Positions 7,501 to 9,175 of a stretch of DNA of 9,175 bases are shown here, one piece after another. This DNA is from JAJNNC01 sp038232695 (lineage in GTDB: Bacteria; Bacteroidota; Bacteroidia; Cytophagales; Cyclobacteriaceae): NCBI GenBank assembly GCA_038232695.1, contig JBBSNI010000220.1, positions 1 to 9,175 on the forward strand. The letters are read 5' to 3'. Each line of letters starts with the position of its first letter. Positions within the stretch are counted from its first letter, which is position 1. A model generated the notes under the pieces. That model did no database searches. It was not told the origin of the DNA and was given only the letters and a program-made list of their open reading frames with translations. The position numbers were made by a program, and so were the translations under genes.

Positions 7501-7923
7501 GTAAGAAGTCCGGTAAAAAGAGACGCAGAGGGTAATGTTATCGCTGACCCCAGTAATGGAGGTGTGATCTTACCGGGTGTGAAAGAAAACGGAGAAGTAA
7601 ATAATATCAGAGTAGACGCCGGTAACTACGGATTGTTTGGTTATAGAAGAAACCCTGCGGCTGCGTTTGTCTATGATGCCAGCTTTGTCAAACTGAGAGA
7701 AGTTATTTTCACTTATTCTTTACCTCAGTCTATCCTTGACAATATGGGTCCTTTCAAAGGGGTAGATGTTTCCTTGGTAGGTAGAAACCTGTGGATCATC
7801 CATAAAAATACGCCTTACACCGATCCTGAAGAGGGTATCAGTGCAGGTAATATCCAGGGATACCAGGGTGGGGCTTATCCCCTTACCAGAAACCTGGGAT
7901 TTAATGTTAAAGTAAGATTCTAA
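4570..7923 (+). CDS. SusC/RagA-type TonB-dependent outer-membrane transporter
   Basis: An outer-membrane barrel that imports oligosaccharides or other nutrients with TonB energy, in complex with a SusD lipoprotein. The complete 1117-residue product has a signal peptide with probable cleavage after V33-W-A35. A carboxypeptidase-regulatory-like beta domain follows (about 37-110: TVSGKV start, IEGNYNLSVPAGED core). Next come the LSEVVVTALGI segment (116-126), the plug domain (about 130-270, with RGAKS at 181-185, ALFVVDGVPIDN at 192-203 and ALYGSRASNGVIIVTTKKG at 253-271) and the barrel. It ends in NVKVRF with the C-terminal Phe expected for barrel assembly. No N-terminal STN signalling domain is seen, so sigma/anti-sigma control through this protein is unlikely. 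A calcium-loop-like DINGDGQPD lies at 332-340. The ATG at 4570 has only A/T-rich sequence upstream, as is usual in the phylum. The substrate is not deducible. Confidence 0.97.
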   Translation: MEIKSTNLFSGYHRRLTIGLGSLLFMLLCLPDVWAQSTVSGKVTSSESGESLPGVNVIVKGTTVGTVTDIEGNYNLSVPAGEDSLSFTFIGFASQDVAIGGRSTIDVQMGADVQQLSEVVVTALGIERQKNELPYAAQEVEGEKISQTRESNFVNSLSGKVAGLNIKQNNSLGGSTNVTIRGAKSLTGNNQALFVVDGVPIDNSITNGTDGTGRGGTDQATGRGGYDYGNTAADINPDDIASVNVLKGAAATALYGSRASNGVIIVTTKKGKNKKGIGVTVNTGVTFGIADKSTFPTYQKKYGAGYGAYYTGDPIYGDNGSPDDNPYFYDRDINGDGQPDLVVVTSEDASYGAAFDPNLQVYQWDAFDSTSQYYQQPRPWLPGANDPYSFLQTAVTGNHSVFLDGANDKGYFKIGYTRTGQEGILPNSKLTKDLLNLGASYQITDKLTATASINFTNQEGLGRYGTGYDSKNLMGNYRQWWETNVDIAEMEDAYNRSGRNITWNWADPSPGNLRPIYWDNPYWTRYENYESDERLRYLGYVMLNYEIADWISVMGRISLDSYSELQEERIAVGSVDVPLYSRFNRRFSETNHDLLVNIDKDLSESFNLKAILGTNIRKTNIESIYAETNGGLVVPKLYALSNSANGIEAPLEKLSTLEVDGVFASLTLGYRGFLFLDVTGRRDQASSLPVENNVYYYPSISGSFLFTKLLGTSAPWLSYGKLRANYAEVGNTAPPLSIRDTYSKPTGFGAVPLFSVNGTKRNQELKSERTKSYEVGMEASFFENRAGFDVSYYRSNSVDQILPVEVSRATGYSFKYVNAGDIQNQGVEVALYGSPVKTGNFSWDVNVNWSRNRNLVKSLGEIDNLLLGSFQGGVSINATEGEPYGVIKGDDFIYNEGQRVVKANGLYKLSDDANNIIGNANPDWIGGVNNVLRYKNLSLSFLVDFRKGGDVFSLDMYYGLATGLYPETAGINDLGNPVRSPVKRDAEGNVIADPSNGGVILPGVKENGEVNNIRVDAGNYGLFGYRRNPAAAFVYDASFVKLREVIFTYSLPQSILDNMGPFKGVDVSLVGRNLWIIHKNTPYTDPEEGISAGNIQGYQGGAYPLTRNLGFNVKVRF

Positions 7924-7934
7924 AACAACAGAAC

Positions 7935-9175
7935 ATGAAAAAGACATTCATATATGTAATTCTTCTGGTAATGGCAGCCTGTACAGAGGACCTTACCAGT
8001 CTTAACCAGGATTTGAAAAATCCGACAGACGTACCGGGATATACCCTGTTCTCTAATGCAGAAAAAGAATTGGCAGATATCCTGACCAGTACCAACGTGA
8101 ACAATAACATTTTCCGGTTGCTTGTTCAGCACTGGACGCAGACTACCTATATTGACGAGAGCCAGTATAATATCACTACCCGTGGTATTCCTGCTGGTTT
8201 CTGGACACCCCTTTACCGCGATGTGCTGAGAGACTTAAAAGAGGCAGATAGCATCATTCAGGTAAGTGGTGAAGTCGGAGAACCTGTTATCCTGGCCAAT
8301 CAGCGTGCTGTGATTTCTACCTTGCAGGTATATGCTTATTCTGTTTTGGTCAATACCTTTGGCAATATTCCTTATACTAAGGCGCTTAATATTAATAACG
8401 TTTCGCCAGATTATGATGATGCGGCGACGATCTATGCAGACCTGCTGACCCGTTTGAATACTGCCATCGGCAACATGGATCAGACTGCTGAAGGTTTTGG
8501 CGATGCAGACCTTATTTATGGTGGCGATATGGCTAAATGGTTTATGTTTGCCAACTCGCTCAAACTTAAAATGGGCATGAGGCTGGTCGATGTAGACCCT
8601 GCTACTGCACAGGCTACTGTAGAAGCTGCTGCGCGTAATGTATTAAAGTCTAATGCAGACAATGCTACATTTGCTTACCTGGCTGCCCCCCCTAATACCA
8701 ATCCTGTTTGGGTTGACTTGGTTCAGAGCGGTCGTCAGGATTATGTTATTGCCAGTACCCTAGGCAATGTCATGAATACTTTGAATGATCCCCGCCGTAC
8801 GTTCTATTTTGACGCAGATTCAGTAGCAGGCGGAAAATACGGTCAGAGTAATAGTTATGCTGCCTTTACGCATCCCAGCGACTTAATTACTGACCCTACC
8901 TTCCCTGGACTGCTGATGGATTATGCAGAAGTGGAGTTCTTTTTAGCGGAAGCCGTAGAAAGAGGATACAATGTAACAGGCACGGCTGCTGAACATTATA
9001 ACAATGCAGTAACGGCATCTATCGTTTACTGGGGCGGCACGCCTGCGCAGGCGCAGGCTTATCTGGCGCAGCCTACCGTAGCGTACGCCACCGCCGCAGG
9101 TACTTTTGAGCAAAAGATCGGCATACAGAAATGGTTAGCCTACTACAACCGTGGATACGATGCATGGACAGAATG
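7935..9175 (+). CDS. SusD/RagB-family lipoprotein, SusD-like_2 type (3' end outside window)
   Basis: The surface lipoprotein partner of the upstream SusC, acting as substrate-binding lid of the transporter. The frame starts with ATG 11 bp after the susC stop and stays open to the last base: 413 full codons plus two bases. The start MKKTFIYVILLVMAAC carries a lipobox ending at C16, followed by TEDLTSLNQDLKNPTDVPG. Family-like stretches are GFWTPLYRDVLRDLKEAD (88-105), DYAEVEFFLAEAVERGYN (329-346) and GIQKWLAYYNRGYDAWTE (396-413), which I recognise as the SusD-like_2 branch. Full-length members are usually near 480-520 residues, so roughly 70-110 residues are missing because of the window edge; there is no sign of a broken gene. 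The tight spacing implies co-transcription and probably translational coupling with susC. Related SusCD pairs import diverse substrates, so glycan binding is not certain. Confidence 0.93.
   Translation, partial: MKKTFIYVILLVMAACTEDLTSLNQDLKNPTDVPGYTLFSNAEKELADILTSTNVNNNIFRLLVQHWTQTTYIDESQYNITTRGIPAGFWTPLYRDVLRDLKEADSIIQVSGEVGEPVILANQRAVISTLQVYAYSVLVNTFGNIPYTKALNINNVSPDYDDAATIYADLLTRLNTAIGNMDQTAEGFGDADLIYGGDMAKWFMFANSLKLKMGMRLVDVDPATAQATVEAAARNVLKSNADNATFAYLAAPPNTNPVWVDLVQSGRQDYVIASTLGNVMNTLNDPRRTFYFDADSVAGGKYGQSNSYAAFTHPSDLITDPTFPGLLMDYAEVEFFLAEAVERGYNVTGTAAEHYNNAVTASIVYWGGTPAQAQAYLAQPTVAYATAAGTFEQKIGIQKWLAYYNRGYDAWTE

Noticed and set aside
9043..9082. Short GCGCAGGC-like repeats near the end of susD as a recombination or repeat element
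   Set aside because: They lie in frame inside the SusD gene and encode an ordinary Ala/Gln-rich stretch (TPAQAQAYLAQPTV).

Overview
The window looks like chromosomal DNA from a member of the Bacteroidota, most likely the Cytophagales/Chitinophagales side of the phylum. The evidence is a SusC/SusD outer-membrane pair, lipoprotein signal peptides, promoter-like elements matching the phylum's TTTG / TAnnTTTG consensus, and start codons without clear Shine-Dalgarno sequences. The exact genus cannot be told from the sequence alone. All five protein genes I can support lie on the plus strand.

Layout. Positions 1-56 are four exact copies of a 14-bp GC-rich tandem repeat, cut by the window edge, followed by a short sequence resembling a common intergenic repeat. 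133-2037 encodes a GH13 alpha-amylase-family lipoprotein with an intact catalytic triad. 2062-3102 is hemE (uroporphyrinogen decarboxylase), 24 bp downstream; its ATG lies just after two TAnnTTTG-type boxes. An imperfect inverted repeat (3109-3138) separates hemE from 3178-4191, a clan GH-A lipoprotein most like GH113 beta-mannanases. The 378-bp gap 4192-4569 holds a good Bacteroidota promoter match that abuts a terminator-like hairpin. It is followed by a complete SusC-type TonB-dependent transporter (4570-7923) and, 11 bp later, a SusD-family lipoprotein (7935 to the window edge) that is incomplete only because the window ends.

How the genes may work together. SusC and SusD form an outer-membrane import complex: the transporter barrel and its surface lid lipoprotein. 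The two glycoside hydrolases are predicted lipoproteins and could process alpha-glucans (GH13) and beta-mannans (GH113-like) at the cell envelope. The promoter/terminator region and a visible change in base and codon use separate them from susCD, so a single polysaccharide utilisation locus is possible but not shown. hemE is a housekeeping haem-synthesis gene that happens to sit between the two hydrolases.

I did not find a convincing undescribed system. The most useful leads are the promoter fused to a terminator hairpin upstream of susC, the possibly leaderless hemE, the tandem repeat at the left edge, and the uncertain substrate of the SusCD pair.
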